A stretch of 64,000 nt of DNA from Methylorubrum populi (GTDB lineage Bacteria > Pseudomonadota > Alphaproteobacteria > Rhizobiales > Beijerinckiaceae), in NCBI GenBank assembly GCA_036946625.1, contig JAQIIU010000003.1, forward strand, positions 259,961 to 323,960. Direction: 5' to 3'. Below, in pieces: positions 1-10,201 of the stretch (within the stretch, counting starts at the first letter, position 1; every line of letters starts with the position of its first letter). The notes under the pieces were generated by a model that did no database searches, was not told where the DNA came from, and saw only the letters and a program-made list of their open reading frames with translations. Position numbers and translations under genes: made by a program.

Positions 1-1009
1 CCGGCGCACAGAACCCTGAAGGCGGCCAAGGACGCGGCCAAGCCGATGAATCTCGGCACGGTCACCATGGCGCATCTGGAGCGCCTCGGGCCGGCCGCGC
101 GCGTCGGGAAGCTCGAAGGGGTCGTGCGCCACAACCTCGCGGCCCTGGAGCGCCAGATCGCCTGGGTCTCGGCCCGGACGCCGCTGGAGCGGCTCCTGCG
201 CATGGCGAGTTCGGTGCTGCCCGGCTACACCCACCCGGTGGCGCGGCCGCTCTACGCCGAGCCCGCGATGCGCGACCTGATCGCGGCCGGGCTCGCGCGC
301 ATCGGCGAGCGGGCGCGGGCGGGGGCCGTGCGGCTCAGCATGCATCCCGGTCCGTTCTGCATCATCGCCTCGCGCAACCCGAACGCGCAGAAGAACGGCA
401 TCGCCGAACTCGAGTACCATGCCGAGGTGATGGCGATGCTGGGCTACGGCTCCGGCTGGCACCCGCACGGCGCCCACGTGAACATCCATGTCGGCGGGCG
501 CGAACCCGGCATCGAGGGTTTTTTCCGCGAACCTGCCGCTGATCTCGGAGACGGCGCGCAACCTGCTCACCGTCGAGAACGACGAGTCGCTGTTCGGCCT
601 CGATGCGGTGCTGCGGCTCGGCGACCGGGTGCCGGTGGTGCTCGACCTGCACCACCACTGGGTCGAGAGCCGCGGCGAATACATCGAGCCCGACGATCCG
701 CGCGTCCGGGCGGTGATCGCCTCCTGGCGCGGGGTGCGGCCGGTGAGCCATGTCAGCGTCTCGCGCGAGAGCCTCCTGCCCGGCCACGACACGACCGCCC
801 TGCCGGACTACGCCGCACTCTCGGGCGAGGGGCATTCCTGGCGCGATCTCGCCGCGCATTCCGACCTGATGTGGAACGAGGCGGTCAACGCCCTGGTCGC
901 CCGCCACCTCGCCTGGAGCGACTTCGAGATCGAGGCCAAGGGCAAGAACCAGGCGAGCGTGCCGCTGGCCGCCCGGATCGGGCGCGACATCGCCCTGGCC
1001 GCCGCCTGA
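1..1009 (+). pseudogene. uvsE: UV damage endonuclease (UvsE/UvdE family), frameshifted and cut by the window start
   Basis: UvsE enzymes are TIM-barrel, metal-dependent endonucleases that nick next to UV photoproducts. The reading frame is open from base 1, so the gene begins upstream of the window. The first frame carries the family motif RLSMHPGPF and the IHVGG segment. The rest of the family pattern (TVENDE, DLHHHW, HVSVSRE, EIEAKGK) continues in the next frame to the stop at 1009. The two parts join at a run of six T at 519-524; removing one T gives a continuous protein reading IEGFSANLPLISE. So this looks like a +1 expansion of a homopolymer: either a real inactivating mutation or a sequencing error. 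The family call is firm; whether it is a true pseudogene is open. Confidence 0.75.
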
Positions 1010-1026
1010 CCCCGCTTCGGCTCCCC

Positions 1027-1186
1027 CGTCATCGCGAGGCTCGGCGCAAGCGATCCAGGGCGGAAGTCCTGTCCGGAGAGGCCGCACCGCCGGATGGCTT
1101 CGCCTGACGGCTCGCAACGACGGTGTGGATCATCCTCTCCGTCATTGCGAGGCTCGACGCAAGCAATCCAGCACCGCGACGCAAAG
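1027..1186. repeat. Two degenerate fragments of repeat family A in the gap 1010-1374
   Basis: The gap between the uvsE remnant and the DUF4175 gene holds two copies of a segment starting gtcat(c/t)gcgaggctc and running through a caagc(g/a)atcca core (about 1029-1077 and 1140-1186). This matches the interior of the larger family A elements found elsewhere in the window, but without their ends. I see no gene or clear promoter in the gap. Confidence 0.55.
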
Positions 1187-1374
1187 CCGGTCGAGACGTT
1201 CGAGCGCTCCGACACCATGGGCCGGCAGGATCGCGCCGCGGGCGATGACGGCGCCCGCCCACCCTCGGCTGGGCGGATTTGACCCGGCGGACGGCGCCCG
1301 GCACCATGCTAGCTTCCTCATTCGTGCGCGGGGCGCCTTTCGCCCGGCGCCCGCGGGAGCCGCGACCGGACACG

Positions 1375-4035
1375 ATGAGCGAGGCCGAACGGACGAACGC
1401 CGCCAGCGGGGATCGACAGGGCGAGGCGCGCCGCCGCCTCGACCGGCTGGTGGAGCGGGCGCGGGCCGCGGGCCTGTGGGAGCGGGCCTGGCCGGTGCTG
1501 TGGCGGGGCCTCGGCGTCGGGCTCGCCTTCCTCGCCGCCTCCTGGCTCGGGCTGTGGCTCGACCTCCCGCCGCTCTGGCGCATGGCCGGGCTCGGCCTGT
1601 TCGCCGCTCTCCTCGTCCTCGCCCTGTGGCCGGCTCTGCGCCTGCGTGCGTTGAGCCGCCGCGAGGCCCTGATCCGGATCGACCGCGAGGCCGCCCGCGG
1701 CGGCGGACCCGCCCACGATCCGGCCTCGGCGGTCGAGGACACCCTCGCCGTCGGCCAGACCGACCCGGCCACCCGTGCCCTGTGGGCCCTGCACCAGTCC
1801 CGCGCCGCCGCCGCCGTCGCGCGGCTGAAGGCCGGGCGCCCGCGGCCGGACATGCCCGGCCACGATCCGCTGGCCCTGCGCGCCGGCCTCCTCGTCGCGG
1901 CTCTGGCGGCGCTGTTCGTGGCCGGACCGGAATGGCGCGGGCGGATCGCCGCCGCCTTCGACGGGCGCGAGCCGCCGGCCGCCGCCCCGAGCTTCCGCGT
2001 CGACGGCTGGATCGACCCGCCGATCTACACCCGCGTCCCGCCGCTGATCGTGACGATGTCCGGCAGCGCCAGGGACGCGGTGCAGCGCCTGCGCGCGCCG
2101 GTCAACTCGACGCTGATCGTGCGCATCGCCGGCCAGGGCGAGGCGGAATTGACTCCGAACGCCGCCCTGGTGCCGGTGACCCGGGACGAGAAGACCGTCT
2201 CGCCGCGGCCCACCCTTCCGGGGGCGGAGGCCCGCGCCGGCCTGCGGGAGGAGCGCTTCCGGCTCGCGGGCGGCACCGCCGAACTCGGCATCGCCGCCTC
2301 CGCTTCCGAGCCGCAGCGCCTCGTGATCGAGACGATCCCCGACCGGCCGCCGGAGGTGCGCCGGGTCGGCGCGCTGGAGGTCAACGGACGCGGCACCTTC
2401 AACCTGACCTACCGCGCCAAGGACGATTACGGCATCGCCTCCGCCGAGGGGCTGGTCGAACCGGTCAAGCCCGGCCGTTCGCTCGTGCCGGTGCCGAAGA
2501 TCGGGCTCGCGCTGCCTGCCGACGCCACCGGCGACACCGACACCAGGACGCTGGTCGATCTCACCGACAATCCCTGGTCCGGCGCGCAGGTGAGGCTGAC
2601 GCTCGTGGTGCGCGACGAGGCCGGGCAGGAGGGCCGCACCGAGCCCGCCGGGATCGTGCTGCCGGCCCGGCCCTTCAGCCAGCCGCTCGCCCGGGCCCTG
2701 GCCGAGGAGCGCCGCCGCCTCGTGACCGCGCCGGACGAGGACCGCGCCCGGGTCCAGACGGCGCTCGACGCCCTGCGGATCGCGCCGGAGCGCTTCACGC
2801 CGCAGCCCGCGGTCTTCCTCGGGCTCACCACCGCGGCCAACCGCCTGCGCGCGGCCCAATCGGACGAGGATCTGATCGGCGTCGCCGACCTCCTGTGGGA
2901 GATGGCCCTCAAGATCGAGGACGGCGACCTGTCGGATGCCGAGAAGGCCCTGCGCGCCGCCCAGGACCGCCTCAAGGAGGCGATCGAGCGCAACGCGCCG
3001 GACGAGGAGATCAGGCAACTCACCCAGGACCTGAAACAGGCCCTCGACACGTTCATGAAGGAGTTCGCCCAGCGCGCGAAGCCGCAGAACCGCCAGCAGC
3101 CATCCGAGCGGCGGCAGGGCAGCCGGACCGTCACGCCCGACGATCTGGAGAAGATGATCAAGGACATGCAGGAGGCGATGCAGCGCGGCGACACGGCGGA
3201 GGCCCAGCGCCTGCTCGACCAGCTCCGCAACGTGCTGGAAAACCTCCAGAGCGCCGAGAACGGCCGGAAGTCCGACGACGGCATGGCCGAGATGAACCGG
3301 CAGCTCGACGCGCTCGACAAGATGTCCCGCGAGCAGCAGGACCTGCGCGACGAGACCTACAAGGAGGGTCAGCAGGGCCAGCGCCCCGGCCCGCGCCAGC
3401 GCCCGCAGAACGGCCAGCAGCAGGGCCAGCAGGGCCAGCAGGGACAGCGACAGCAGGGCCAGGATGGGGAAGGACGGCAGGGCCAGGGAATCCAGGGCCA
3501 GGGAATCCAGGGGCAGGGCGGGGAACAGGGCCGGAGCATGGGCCAGCGCCAGCAGGGCCTGCGCGAGCAGTTGCAGGACCTGAAGGACCGGATGAAGCAG
3601 CAGGGCCTTCAGGGCGAGGAAGGCCTGGCCGATGCCGAGGACGCCATGCGCGAGGCCGAGGAGGCGCTCGGCCGCGGCCGCAACGGCGACGCCGTGGACG
3701 CGCAGGGGCGCGCCCTGGAGGGGCTGAAGCGCGGCGCCGAGGGCATGCAGAGGCAGATGCAGCAGATGGCCGAAGGCGAGGGCCGGCAGGAGGGCCAGCA
3801 GGAGGGCCGGTCCCCCGGCCGTCAGGGCCGCTCGGGCTCCTCCGACGACGACCCGCTCGGCCGCCCGACCCGGGGGCGCGACCTCTCGAACGGCAACGTG
3901 CGGGTGCCCAGCGCCGACGAATCCGCCGTGCAGCGCGCCCGCCGGATCATGGAGGAGCTGCGGCGCAAGCTCGGCGACCCCTCGCGCCCGCAGGAGGAAC
4001 TCGACTATTTCGAGCGCCTGCTGCGCCGGAACTGA
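1375..4035 (+). CDS. DUF4175 / TIGR02302 family membrane protein
   Basis: An 886-residue protein of a conserved alphaproteobacterial family of unknown function. Two hydrophobic segments lie near residues 45-95 and a third near 160-180, so the N-terminus is membrane-anchored, followed by a large hydrophilic region. Residues about 664-729 are a low-complexity tract rich in Gln and Gly (QGQQGQ-type), followed by charged, probably helical sequence. The frame is open from an ATG at 1279, but the start at 1375 (MSEAERT) is preferred because the extra 32 residues are Arg/Pro-rich and unlike a protein N-terminus. A small twin-helix membrane protein follows 28 bp downstream. Confidence 0.8.
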   Translation: MSEAERTNAASGDRQGEARRRLDRLVERARAAGLWERAWPVLWRGLGVGLAFLAASWLGLWLDLPPLWRMAGLGLFAALLVLALWPALRLRALSRREALIRIDREAARGGGPAHDPASAVEDTLAVGQTDPATRALWALHQSRAAAAVARLKAGRPRPDMPGHDPLALRAGLLVAALAALFVAGPEWRGRIAAAFDGREPPAAAPSFRVDGWIDPPIYTRVPPLIVTMSGSARDAVQRLRAPVNSTLIVRIAGQGEAELTPNAALVPVTRDEKTVSPRPTLPGAEARAGLREERFRLAGGTAELGIAASASEPQRLVIETIPDRPPEVRRVGALEVNGRGTFNLTYRAKDDYGIASAEGLVEPVKPGRSLVPVPKIGLALPADATGDTDTRTLVDLTDNPWSGAQVRLTLVVRDEAGQEGRTEPAGIVLPARPFSQPLARALAEERRRLVTAPDEDRARVQTALDALRIAPERFTPQPAVFLGLTTAANRLRAAQSDEDLIGVADLLWEMALKIEDGDLSDAEKALRAAQDRLKEAIERNAPDEEIRQLTQDLKQALDTFMKEFAQRAKPQNRQQPSERRQGSRTVTPDDLEKMIKDMQEAMQRGDTAEAQRLLDQLRNVLENLQSAENGRKSDDGMAEMNRQLDALDKMSREQQDLRDETYKEGQQGQRPGPRQRPQNGQQQGQQGQQGQRQQGQDGEGRQGQGIQGQGIQGQGGEQGRSMGQRQQGLREQLQDLKDRMKQQGLQGEEGLADAEDAMREAEEALGRGRNGDAVDAQGRALEGLKRGAEGMQRQMQQMAEGEGRQEGQQEGRSPGRQGRSGSSDDDPLGRPTRGRDLSNGNVRVPSADESAVQRARRIMEELRRKLGDPSRPQEELDYFERLLRRN

Positions 4036-4063
4036 CGCCGCCCTTCCACGGGATCACCGATCC

Positions 4064-4249
4064 ATGTCCGCCGACCACCTCGTCCTCCTCGCCTGCGTCG
4101 CCGTGGCCGGCGTTCTGCTCTTCGGCCTCGTCAACATGATGCGGGGCGGCAGCGCCAACCTCTCGCAGACGCTGATGCGGCTGCGCGTGCTGCTGCAGTT
4201 CATCGCGATCCTGATCATCATGGGCGTGGTGTGGTGGCGGGCGGCCTGA
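4064..4249 (+). CDS. Twin-transmembrane small protein (HIG1-like)
   Basis: A 61-residue protein made almost entirely of two membrane helices (about residues 5-25 and 41-59) joined by a short basic loop containing MRGGSANLSQTLMRLR. Small twin-helix proteins of this type, related to the HIG1 fold, are common in alphaproteobacteria and are often found upstream of PduO-type cobalamin adenosyltransferase and ETF genes, which also lie downstream here after two inserted genes. The role is unknown; the family call rests on size, topology and context. Confidence 0.75.
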   Translation: MSADHLVLLACVAVAGVLLFGLVNMMRGGSANLSQTLMRLRVLLQFIAILIIMGVVWWRAA

Positions 4250-4267
4250 CGGCCGCCGCCCCTTCTC

Positions 4268-4383
4268 ATACCAAGCTGCAGGGAAGCCGACCGATGGTCG
4301 GCTTCCCTGCGTCCGGCGGACGCCCGCCGCCGCGCCTTCGCGCGGGTAACAAGCGATGAGGCGGGATCATCGCCGGTTGGTAT
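4268..4383 (+). repeat. Repeat family B element, copy 1 (116 bp)
   Basis: This element begins ataccaag and ends ggttggtat, so its ends are short inverted repeats. A near-identical 116-bp copy lies at 43524-43639 and a reverse-oriented 127-bp copy at 50283-50409. Internal sequence includes the inverted pair gaagccgacc/ggtcggcttc. It is followed after one base by a family A element, making a B-A tandem in the gap between the twin-helix gene and the lipocalin-like gene. Confidence 0.75.
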
Positions 4384-4384
4384 C

Positions 4385-4552
4385 ATACGGTTTTTCGCTT
4401 GATCGCTTCGGGTTTGGCCCCCCACCGTCCTCGCGAGCGGCCGCGAAGCGATCCAGGGCGCGGGCATGTCCGGAAAGGTCGCGCCCTGGATTGCTTGCGC
4501 CGAGCCTCGCAAGGACGCAGGACAGGCCGAAGTCATCGACCGGAGGGCGTAT
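4385..4552 (+). repeat. Repeat family A element, copy 1
   Basis: A full-length member of the main interspersed family, starting atacgg and ending gcgtat. It contains the core gagcggccgcgaagcgatcc and a central inverted repeat around gatccagggcgcg. Its right end coincides with the stop codon of the convergent lipocalin-like gene at 4552-4554. Confidence 0.8.
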
Positions 4553-5049
4553 CACTCCTTCGCCCGCTCGAAGGTGACGATGCTGCGGGTCTCGCCCCGG
4601 TCGGCCCAGTTCGGCATCACCCGCCAGGGGGTCAGCACCCGCAGGCGCTCGCCGTCGAGCCGGAACGTCCGGGTCTGCTTCGAGCCGACCCATTTCGGAT
4701 CCCAGGCCACGTCGAGGTCGGCGATCCACTTGTCGCCGTCGAGGCGGAACGTGCCGGTATAGGAGACGAGGGTCTCGAGGAGATGGGCGCGCTGGGCGTC
4801 GTCCCTGGCGGGGGTGCGGCCCTCGCCGGTGAGCACGAAGAACACGCGCTTTTCCGGGGTGAAGTAGGCGTAGCCGGTCGGGTTCTCGCCCATCACCGGC
4901 AGCTTCTCGCCGTCCTTGCGGACTTCGACCTCGTACGAGACCAGCTTCCACAGGCCGCTCAGCCGGGCGTCGTCCTCCGCCCGGGCCGCCGCCGGCGCCA
5001 GTCCGGCCGCCATGGTCACGGCCGCCATCATCCCCATCGTCGCCCGCAT
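4552..5049 (-). CDS. Lipocalin-like domain protein, exported
   Basis: A 165-residue protein with an N-terminal signal peptide (hydrophobic MMAAVTMAAGLAPAAARA, cleavage probably after AxA near residue 24) and one lipocalin-like domain opening LSGLWKLVSYEVE. The repeated pattern of Trp/Tyr and short beta strands fits the family. No enzyme function can be assigned. The start at 5049 is chosen because it places the signal peptide at the N-terminus; an upstream ATG at 5142 would add 31 residues that look non-coding. Its stop codon is formed at the edge of a family A repeat. Confidence 0.75.
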   Translation of the reverse strand: MRATMGMMAAVTMAAGLAPAAARAEDDARLSGLWKLVSYEVEVRKDGEKLPVMGENPTGYAYFTPEKRVFFVLTGEGRTPARDDAQRAHLLETLVSYTGTFRLDGDKWIADLDVAWDPKWVGSKQTRTFRLDGERLRVLTPWRVMPNWADRGETRSIVTFERAKE

Positions 5050-5331
5050 GTCGCATCCCTGGTCCGACAGGCTCCGTCCGAGAGCCTTTGACCGAACGCC
5101 GGGCGGCGGCGTCCGATGCATCGTTCCTTGCATCGCTGGCATGGCATCGCTGGCATGACGGCGCCGCCCGATGGCCGTTCCGCAACCGACGCAGCGGAGG
5201 CGGGCCGTGCGTCAGGTGTGGCGTCGGCGCCCCACCGGAGCGGCAAAAGCGCGGGCGCCGGATGAATCCGCGGGCTGCGCCCGGGGCGGCGTGATATTCG
5301 AGGCGGGTTGAAACGGACGGATCGACCGCCG

Positions 5332-5970
5332 ATGAAGTCACCCCTTGCCCGGATTCTCGTCGGCGCCCTCGCCGCCTCGGCCGTCACGGCCGGGCAGGCC
5401 GCCGATCTCGGCGGCGCCCGGACTCCCGCGCCGCTGCCCTACGCCGCCCCCGTCCAGCCCTACTCCATCGTCTCCGAGGTCCGCATCGGCGGCTCGGTGC
5501 AGGATCCCGGCAGCGCCGAGGGCAAGCTGCCCGGCTTCAGCACCGCGAACGTCAACGGCGAGATCCTGTTCGCCAAGCCGCTCGTCAGCGCCGACCCGTT
5601 CTGGCAGGCCTTCGTGCCGCGTCCCACGGTCGGCGGCAGCTACAACACCGGCGGCCGCACCAGCTACGCCTATATCGGCGCCACCTGGACCGTCGACCTG
5701 TTCCCCGAAACCCTCGACCGCCGCGTGTTCCTCGAAGGCTTCTTCGGCGGCGCCGCGCATAACGGCTATACCGGCCTGAAGGCGAACGCGCCCTACGGCT
5801 TCAACGCCCTCGGCTGCTCGCCGCTGTTCCGCGAGGCGGCCGCCCTCGGCTTCCGCCTCACCGAGCACTGGAGCGTCATGGCGACCGTCGAGCACATGTC
5901 GAATGCCGGCCTGTGCGGCGACAACCGCGGCCTGACCAATTTCGGCGGCAAGATCGGCTACACGTTCTGA
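5332..5970 (+). CDS. PagL-like acyloxyacyl hydrolase family outer-membrane protein
   Basis: A 212-residue protein with a signal peptide ending GQAADL and a beta-rich body ending in the aromatic residue Phe (GKIGYTF), as expected of a small outer-membrane barrel. It carries the PagL-type signature EHMSNAGLC with His188 and Ser190. In PagL the third catalytic residue is a Glu 12 residues after the Ser; here that position is Thr202, so lipid A 3-O-deacylase activity is uncertain. The start at 5332 is chosen over 5308 because it begins directly with the signal peptide. It is convergent with nothing and followed by a possible terminator. Confidence 0.7.
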   Translation: MKSPLARILVGALAASAVTAGQAADLGGARTPAPLPYAAPVQPYSIVSEVRIGGSVQDPGSAEGKLPGFSTANVNGEILFAKPLVSADPFWQAFVPRPTVGGSYNTGGRTSYAYIGATWTVDLFPETLDRRVFLEGFFGGAAHNGYTGLKANAPYGFNALGCSPLFREAAALGFRLTEHWSVMATVEHMSNAGLCGDNRGLTNFGGKIGYTF

Positions 5971-6003
5971 CCTGACCCGCCGACCTTTTTACGGCTTGCA
6001 AAG

Positions 6004-6041
6004 ACCCGCCGCGCGCGAAACATCGCCGGGCGGGTTTTCGT
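6004..6041 (+). terminator. Possible terminator after the PagL-like gene
   Basis: A 7-bp inverted repeat acccgcc...ggcgggt surrounds a long loop and is followed by tttcgttt. The stem is short and the loop large, so this is only a weak candidate. Confidence 0.35.
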
Positions 6042-6085
6042 TTGCGGATTTATCCTTTGCCTTCGCGGCATCGGCCCGAGACACG

Positions 6086-6130
6086 GAGCCTCGTCCCGAA
6101 AGCCGGCAACCCCCGTTCGGGACGAGGCTC
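6086..6130. repeat. Palindromic element of family D (15-bp arms)
   Basis: Perfect 15-bp inverted repeats gagcctcgtcccgaa (6086-6100) and ttcgggacgaggctc (6116-6130) flank a 15-base loop containing the word agccggcaa. The same words recur at 62164-62262 and 63262-63422, which defines family D. It lies just upstream of the cobalamin adenosyltransferase gene. Confidence 0.7.
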
Positions 6131-6180
6131 ATGGATGCCGGCTTGCGCGAAAGGCCGGCCGCGAGAGGGAGGCGTTCGCC

Positions 6181-6753
6181 GTGGTCAAGCTCAACCGCAT
6201 CTATACCCGCACCGGAGACCGGGGCACGACCGGGCTCGCCAACGGCGAGCGCCGCTCCAAGGCCGACCTGCGGGTCGAGGCCTACGGCACGGTCGACGAG
6301 ACCAATGCCTGCATCGGGCTCGCCCGCCTCCACGCCGAGCCCGCCCTCGACGCGATGCTGGCGCGCATCCAGAACGACCTGTTCGATCTCGGCGCCGATC
6401 TCGCCACGCCGCCGAGCGACACGCCGCTCGGCTACGAGCCCCTGCGGATCGTCGCCGCCCAGGTGCAGCGCCTGGAGGCGGAAATCGACGCGCTCAACGC
6501 GGACATCCCGCCGCTCAGGTCCTTCGTGCTGCCCGGCGGCTCGGCCGCGGCCGCCGCGCTCCATCTCGCCCGCACCGTCTGCCGCCGCGCCGAACGCTCG
6601 GTGGTGTCGCTGTCGGGCATCGAGAGCGAGGCGATCTCGGGCGAGGCGCTGCAATACCTCAACCGCCTGTCGGACTTCCTGTTCGTGGCCTCCCGCGCGG
6701 CCAACCGGAACGGCGCCGACGACGTGCTCTGGGTGCCGGGCCAGAACCGCTGA
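6181..6753 (+). CDS. Cob(I)alamin adenosyltransferase, PduO type
   Basis: This enzyme transfers the adenosyl group of ATP to cob(I)alamin to make coenzyme B12. The 190-residue protein has the N-terminal ATP-binding signature YTRTGDRGTTGL, the conserved acidic V-D-E-T-N segment near residue 38, and the helical motif RTVCRRAER. The length is normal for the family. The start is GTG at 6181, preceded by gagggagg. Adenosylcobalamin is needed by the mutases of the ethylmalonyl-CoA pathway, which regenerates glyoxylate in serine-cycle methylotrophs, so the gene's place next to ETF and hydroxybutyryl-CoA dehydrogenase is sensible (inference). Confidence 0.9.
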   Translation: MVKLNRIYTRTGDRGTTGLANGERRSKADLRVEAYGTVDETNACIGLARLHAEPALDAMLARIQNDLFDLGADLATPPSDTPLGYEPLRIVAAQVQRLEAEIDALNADIPPLRSFVLPGGSAAAAALHLARTVCRRAERSVVSLSGIESEAISGEALQYLNRLSDFLFVASRAANRNGADDVLWVPGQNR

Positions 6754-6796
6754 GCGGGATGGGGCGGCCTCCCGATCCGTTGTCGATCGAGTTGCG

Positions 6797-6826
6797 TTGA
6801 CAAGCGGGAAATCGCCTCGTTACGGT
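6797..6826 (+). promoter_or_regulatory. Candidate sigma-70-type promoter for the ETF genes
   Basis: A perfect TTGACA (6797-6802) is followed after 18 bases by TACGGT (6821-6826). The -10 match is weak (three of six). It lies about 100 bp upstream of the ETF beta start. Confidence 0.4.
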
Positions 6827-6927
6827 CCCGCCGCCCTGACAATCCCATCGAGTGCCGTCGAGCGGGTTCCGAAGCCGTCCCTCAAGTGACGCCGGGAGCT
6901 TCGCAGGCGCGGAGGAAAGCGACTGCC

Positions 6928-7677
6928 ATGAAGGTTTTGGTGCCGGTGAAGCGGGTCGTCGACTACAACGTGAAGATCCGGGTCAAGGCGGACGGTTCGG
7001 GCGTGGAACTGGCCAACGTCAAGATGTCGATGAACCCGTTCGACGAGATCGCCGTCGAGGAGGCGATCCGGCTGAAGGAGAAGGGCCGGGTCTCCGAGAT
7101 CGTCGCGGTCTCGATCGGCCCGCAAGCCGCGCAGGAGACGCTGCGCACCGCCCTCGCCATGGGGGCCGACCGGGCCGTGCTGATCAAGACCGACGTCGCG
7201 TGCGAGCCGCTGGCCGTGGCCAAGCTGCTCAAGGCCGTGGTCGAACGGGAAGGCCCCGGCCTCGTCATCCTCGGCAAGCAGGCCATCGACGACGATTCGA
7301 ACCAGACCGGCCAGATGCTGGCCGCGCTGCTGGGCTGGCCGCAGGGCACCTTCGCCTTCAGGCTCGCATTCGGCGAGGGCGGCATCGACGTGACCCGCGA
7401 GGTCGACGGCGGCCTCCAGACCGTCGCGCTCAGGCTGCCGGCCATCGTCACCACGGACCTGCGCCTCAACGAGCCGCGCTACGCCTCGCTGCCCAACATC
7501 ATGAAGGCCAAGAAGAAGCCGCTGGAGGAGCTGAGCCCCGAGACCCTCGGCATCGACGTCACGCCGAAGCTGACCGTGCTCAGGGTCGCCGAGCCGCCGG
7601 GCCGGCAGGCGGGCGTGAAGGTCGCCTCCGCCGCCGCGCTCGTGCAGAAGCTCAAGGTCGAAGCCGGCGTGCTCTGA
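6928..7677 (+). CDS. etfB: Electron transfer flavoprotein beta subunit
   Basis: The beta subunit pairs with the alpha subunit to carry electrons from acyl-CoA and related dehydrogenases to the quinone pool. The 249-residue protein starts [20 protein letters not shown] and contains the beta-subunit signature DIR-like stretch [20 protein letters not shown] near residue 190. Length is normal. The start at 6928 follows a ggaaa-type ribosome site. The alpha subunit gene starts 71 bp downstream. Confidence 0.93.
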   Translation: MKVLVPVKRVVDYNVKIRVKADGSGVELANVKMSMNPFDEIAVEEAIRLKEKGRVSEIVAVSIGPQAAQETLRTALAMGADRAVLIKTDVACEPLAVAKLLKAVVEREGPGLVILGKQAIDDDSNQTGQMLAALLGWPQGTFAFRLAFGEGGIDVTREVDGGLQTVALRLPAIVTTDLRLNEPRYASLPNIMKAKKKPLEELSPETLGIDVTPKLTVLRVAEPPGRQAGVKVASAAALVQKLKVEAGVL

Positions 7678-7748
7678 TCCTCGGGCCGCGCCGCTCCCGG
7701 CCCCGGTCGAGCGGCGTCCCTCCCCCCTCGTTCCCGAAGGTTTCGCCG

Positions 7749-8702
7749 ATGACCACGCTCCTCTACGCCGAGCACGCCCACGGGCAGATCAAGGACGGCA
7801 CGCTGAAGGCGCTGACCGCGGCCCGGGCCCTGGGCCAGCCGGTCCACGCCCTGGTGCTCGGCTCCGGTTCGAAGGCGGCGGCCGAGGCCGCGGCCGCGCT
7901 CGACGGCGTCGAGACGGTTCTGAACGCCGAGGACGCGGCCTACGACCACGACCTCGCCGAACCCGCCGCCGCGCTGATCGCGGCGATCGCGGACGGCTAC
8001 GACGCGATCGTGGCCGCGGCCACGACCACGGGCAAGAACACGCTGCCGCGGGTGGCCGCCTTGCTCGACGTGGCGCAGATCTCCGACATCATCAAGGTGG
8101 TGGCGCCCGACACCTTCGAGCGGCCGATCTACGCCGGCAACGCGATCCAGACGGTGCGGGCGGGCGCGGGCAAGCGGGTGATCACCGTGCGCACCGCCGC
8201 CTTCACGGCGGCGCAGGCGGGCGGCGCGGCCGCCCCGGTCGAGGCGGTCTCGGCCGCGGCGCCCGACGCGCTCGGCGCCGCCTACAAGTCGGAAGACATC
8301 GCCCGGTCCGACCGGCCGGAGCTGGCCTCGGCCAAGTTCGTCGTCTCCGGCGGCCGCTCGCTCGGCTCGGCGGAGCAGTTCAAGGCGCTGATCGAGCCGC
8401 TGGCGGACGCCCTCGGCGCGGCGGTGGGCGCCTCGCGCGCCGCGGTGGACGCGGGCTACGCCCCGAACGACTGGCAGGTCGGCCAGACCGGCAAGGTGGT
8501 GGCGCCCGACCTCTACGTGGCGGTGGGCATCTCCGGGGCGATCCAGCACCTGGCCGGCATGAAGGACGCCAAGGTGATCGTGGCGATCAACAAGGACGAG
8601 GACGCCCCGATCTTCCAGGTCGCCGATTACGGCCTCGTCGGCGACCTGTTCCAGGTCGTGCCGGAGCTGCAGGCCGAGATCGCCAAGGTCAAGGACCGGT
8701 AG
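7749..8702 (+). CDS. etfA: Electron transfer flavoprotein alpha subunit
   Basis: A 317-residue FAD-binding partner of ETF beta. It starts [20 protein letters not shown], contains the FAD-binding segment [14 protein letters not shown] near residue 200, and the conserved [20 protein letters not shown] and [20 protein letters not shown] blocks close to the C-terminus, all in the family order. It forms an operon with etfB. The initiation codon is taken as the first Met, 317 residues matching the family length. Confidence 0.94.
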   Translation: MTTLLYAEHAHGQIKDGTLKALTAARALGQPVHALVLGSGSKAAAEAAAALDGVETVLNAEDAAYDHDLAEPAAALIAAIADGYDAIVAAATTTGKNTLPRVAALLDVAQISDIIKVVAPDTFERPIYAGNAIQTVRAGAGKRVITVRTAAFTAAQAGGAAAPVEAVSAAAPDALGAAYKSEDIARSDRPELASAKFVVSGGRSLGSAEQFKALIEPLADALGAAVGASRAAVDAGYAPNDWQVGQTGKVVAPDLYVAVGISGAIQHLAGMKDAKVIVAINKDEDAPIFQVADYGLVGDLFQVVPELQAEIAKVKDR

Positions 8703-8757
8703 GAGTCCGGCGGCGACGCGTCGAACCGGCCCGGCCGGCCTGCGGCTGGGAACCGGT

Positions 8758-8786
8758 TTGACGCATTTGTTGCAGTGCCGCATTCT
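8758..8786 (+). promoter_or_regulatory. Candidate promoter for hbd
   Basis: TTGACG (8758-8763) is followed after exactly 17 bases by CATTCT (8781-8786), about 50 bp upstream of the hbd start. The -35 is close to consensus and the -10 is weak, so the gene may be transcribed apart from etfBA. Confidence 0.4.
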
Positions 8787-8836
8787 AGGGGTGCGGTTTT
8801 GAGGACGATGCCGCAACAGTGGGACGCGATACGGTT

Positions 8837-9718
<882 letters not shown>

Positions 9719-9768
9719 GACCGGCGCCGCGCGATGGCGGCGCGTTTCCTCGGTCAACCGACGACATG

Positions 9769-9806
9769 AAAAGGCCTTCCGGGCGTTCATCCCGGAAGGC
9801 CTTTTT
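9769..9806. terminator. Bidirectional rho-independent terminator
   Basis: Perfect 15-bp arms (9769-9783 and 9791-9805) enclose a 7-base loop. The stem core is ggccttccggg, with A residues at the left end and T residues at the right, so it can terminate both hbd on the plus strand and the small membrane protein gene on the minus strand. Confidence 0.9.
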
Positions 9807-9821
9807 CGCGCTCCGTGAACC

Positions 9822-10100
9822 TTACTGCGCCGACTTCTGCGCCGGCTGCGGATAGGCCGGGTTCTCGGTCGGCACGCCGGCGCTGTTGGAGGACGGGGCC
9901 TTGTTGACGGAACCCGTCGTCATCTCGCGGGCCGATTCCTGGCTCTTGCCGGCGTAGTCCGAGGTCGTCTCCGCCCGGTTCCAGCTCAGGAGGCCGACCG
10001 TGGCGACGGCCAGAAGGACGAGGCTCGCCACCAGCACGTAGAGGACCGGCTTGCCCTTGGCGCCCTGGCGGGCATCGGTCTGGTTCTCGATCTGGGCCAT
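9822..10100 (-). CDS. Small single-pass membrane protein, function unknown
   Basis: A 92-residue protein with a hydrophilic N-terminus, one membrane helix (about residues 19-40, LYVLVASLVLLAVATVGLLSW) and a Ser/Asn/Pro-rich tail. I recognise no domain. The codon pattern and a shared terminator with hbd support it being a real gene. The initiation ATG at 10100 is preceded on its strand by agagaggg, a plausible ribosome site. Confidence 0.65.
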   Translation of the reverse strand: MAQIENQTDARQGAKGKPVLYVLVASLVLLAVATVGLLSWNRAETTSDYAGKSQESAREMTTGSVNKAPSSNSAGVPTENPAYPQPAQKSAQ

Positions 10101-10201
10101 GAATCCCTCTCTTCCGCCCGGTCGGGGGCGGCGTCGTCAGCCTCGGATATGGTTCGCCAACGCCGGTCAGGCTTGGAGAGTTCCTGGGGCGAGCCGCACC
10201 G

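Noticed and set aside
1125..4139. 1004-codon frame overlapping the DUF4175 gene
   Set aside because: It is a shadow in another frame: very rich in Arg, Pro, Gly and Ala, while the DUF4175 frame has recognisable membrane helices and normal codon use.
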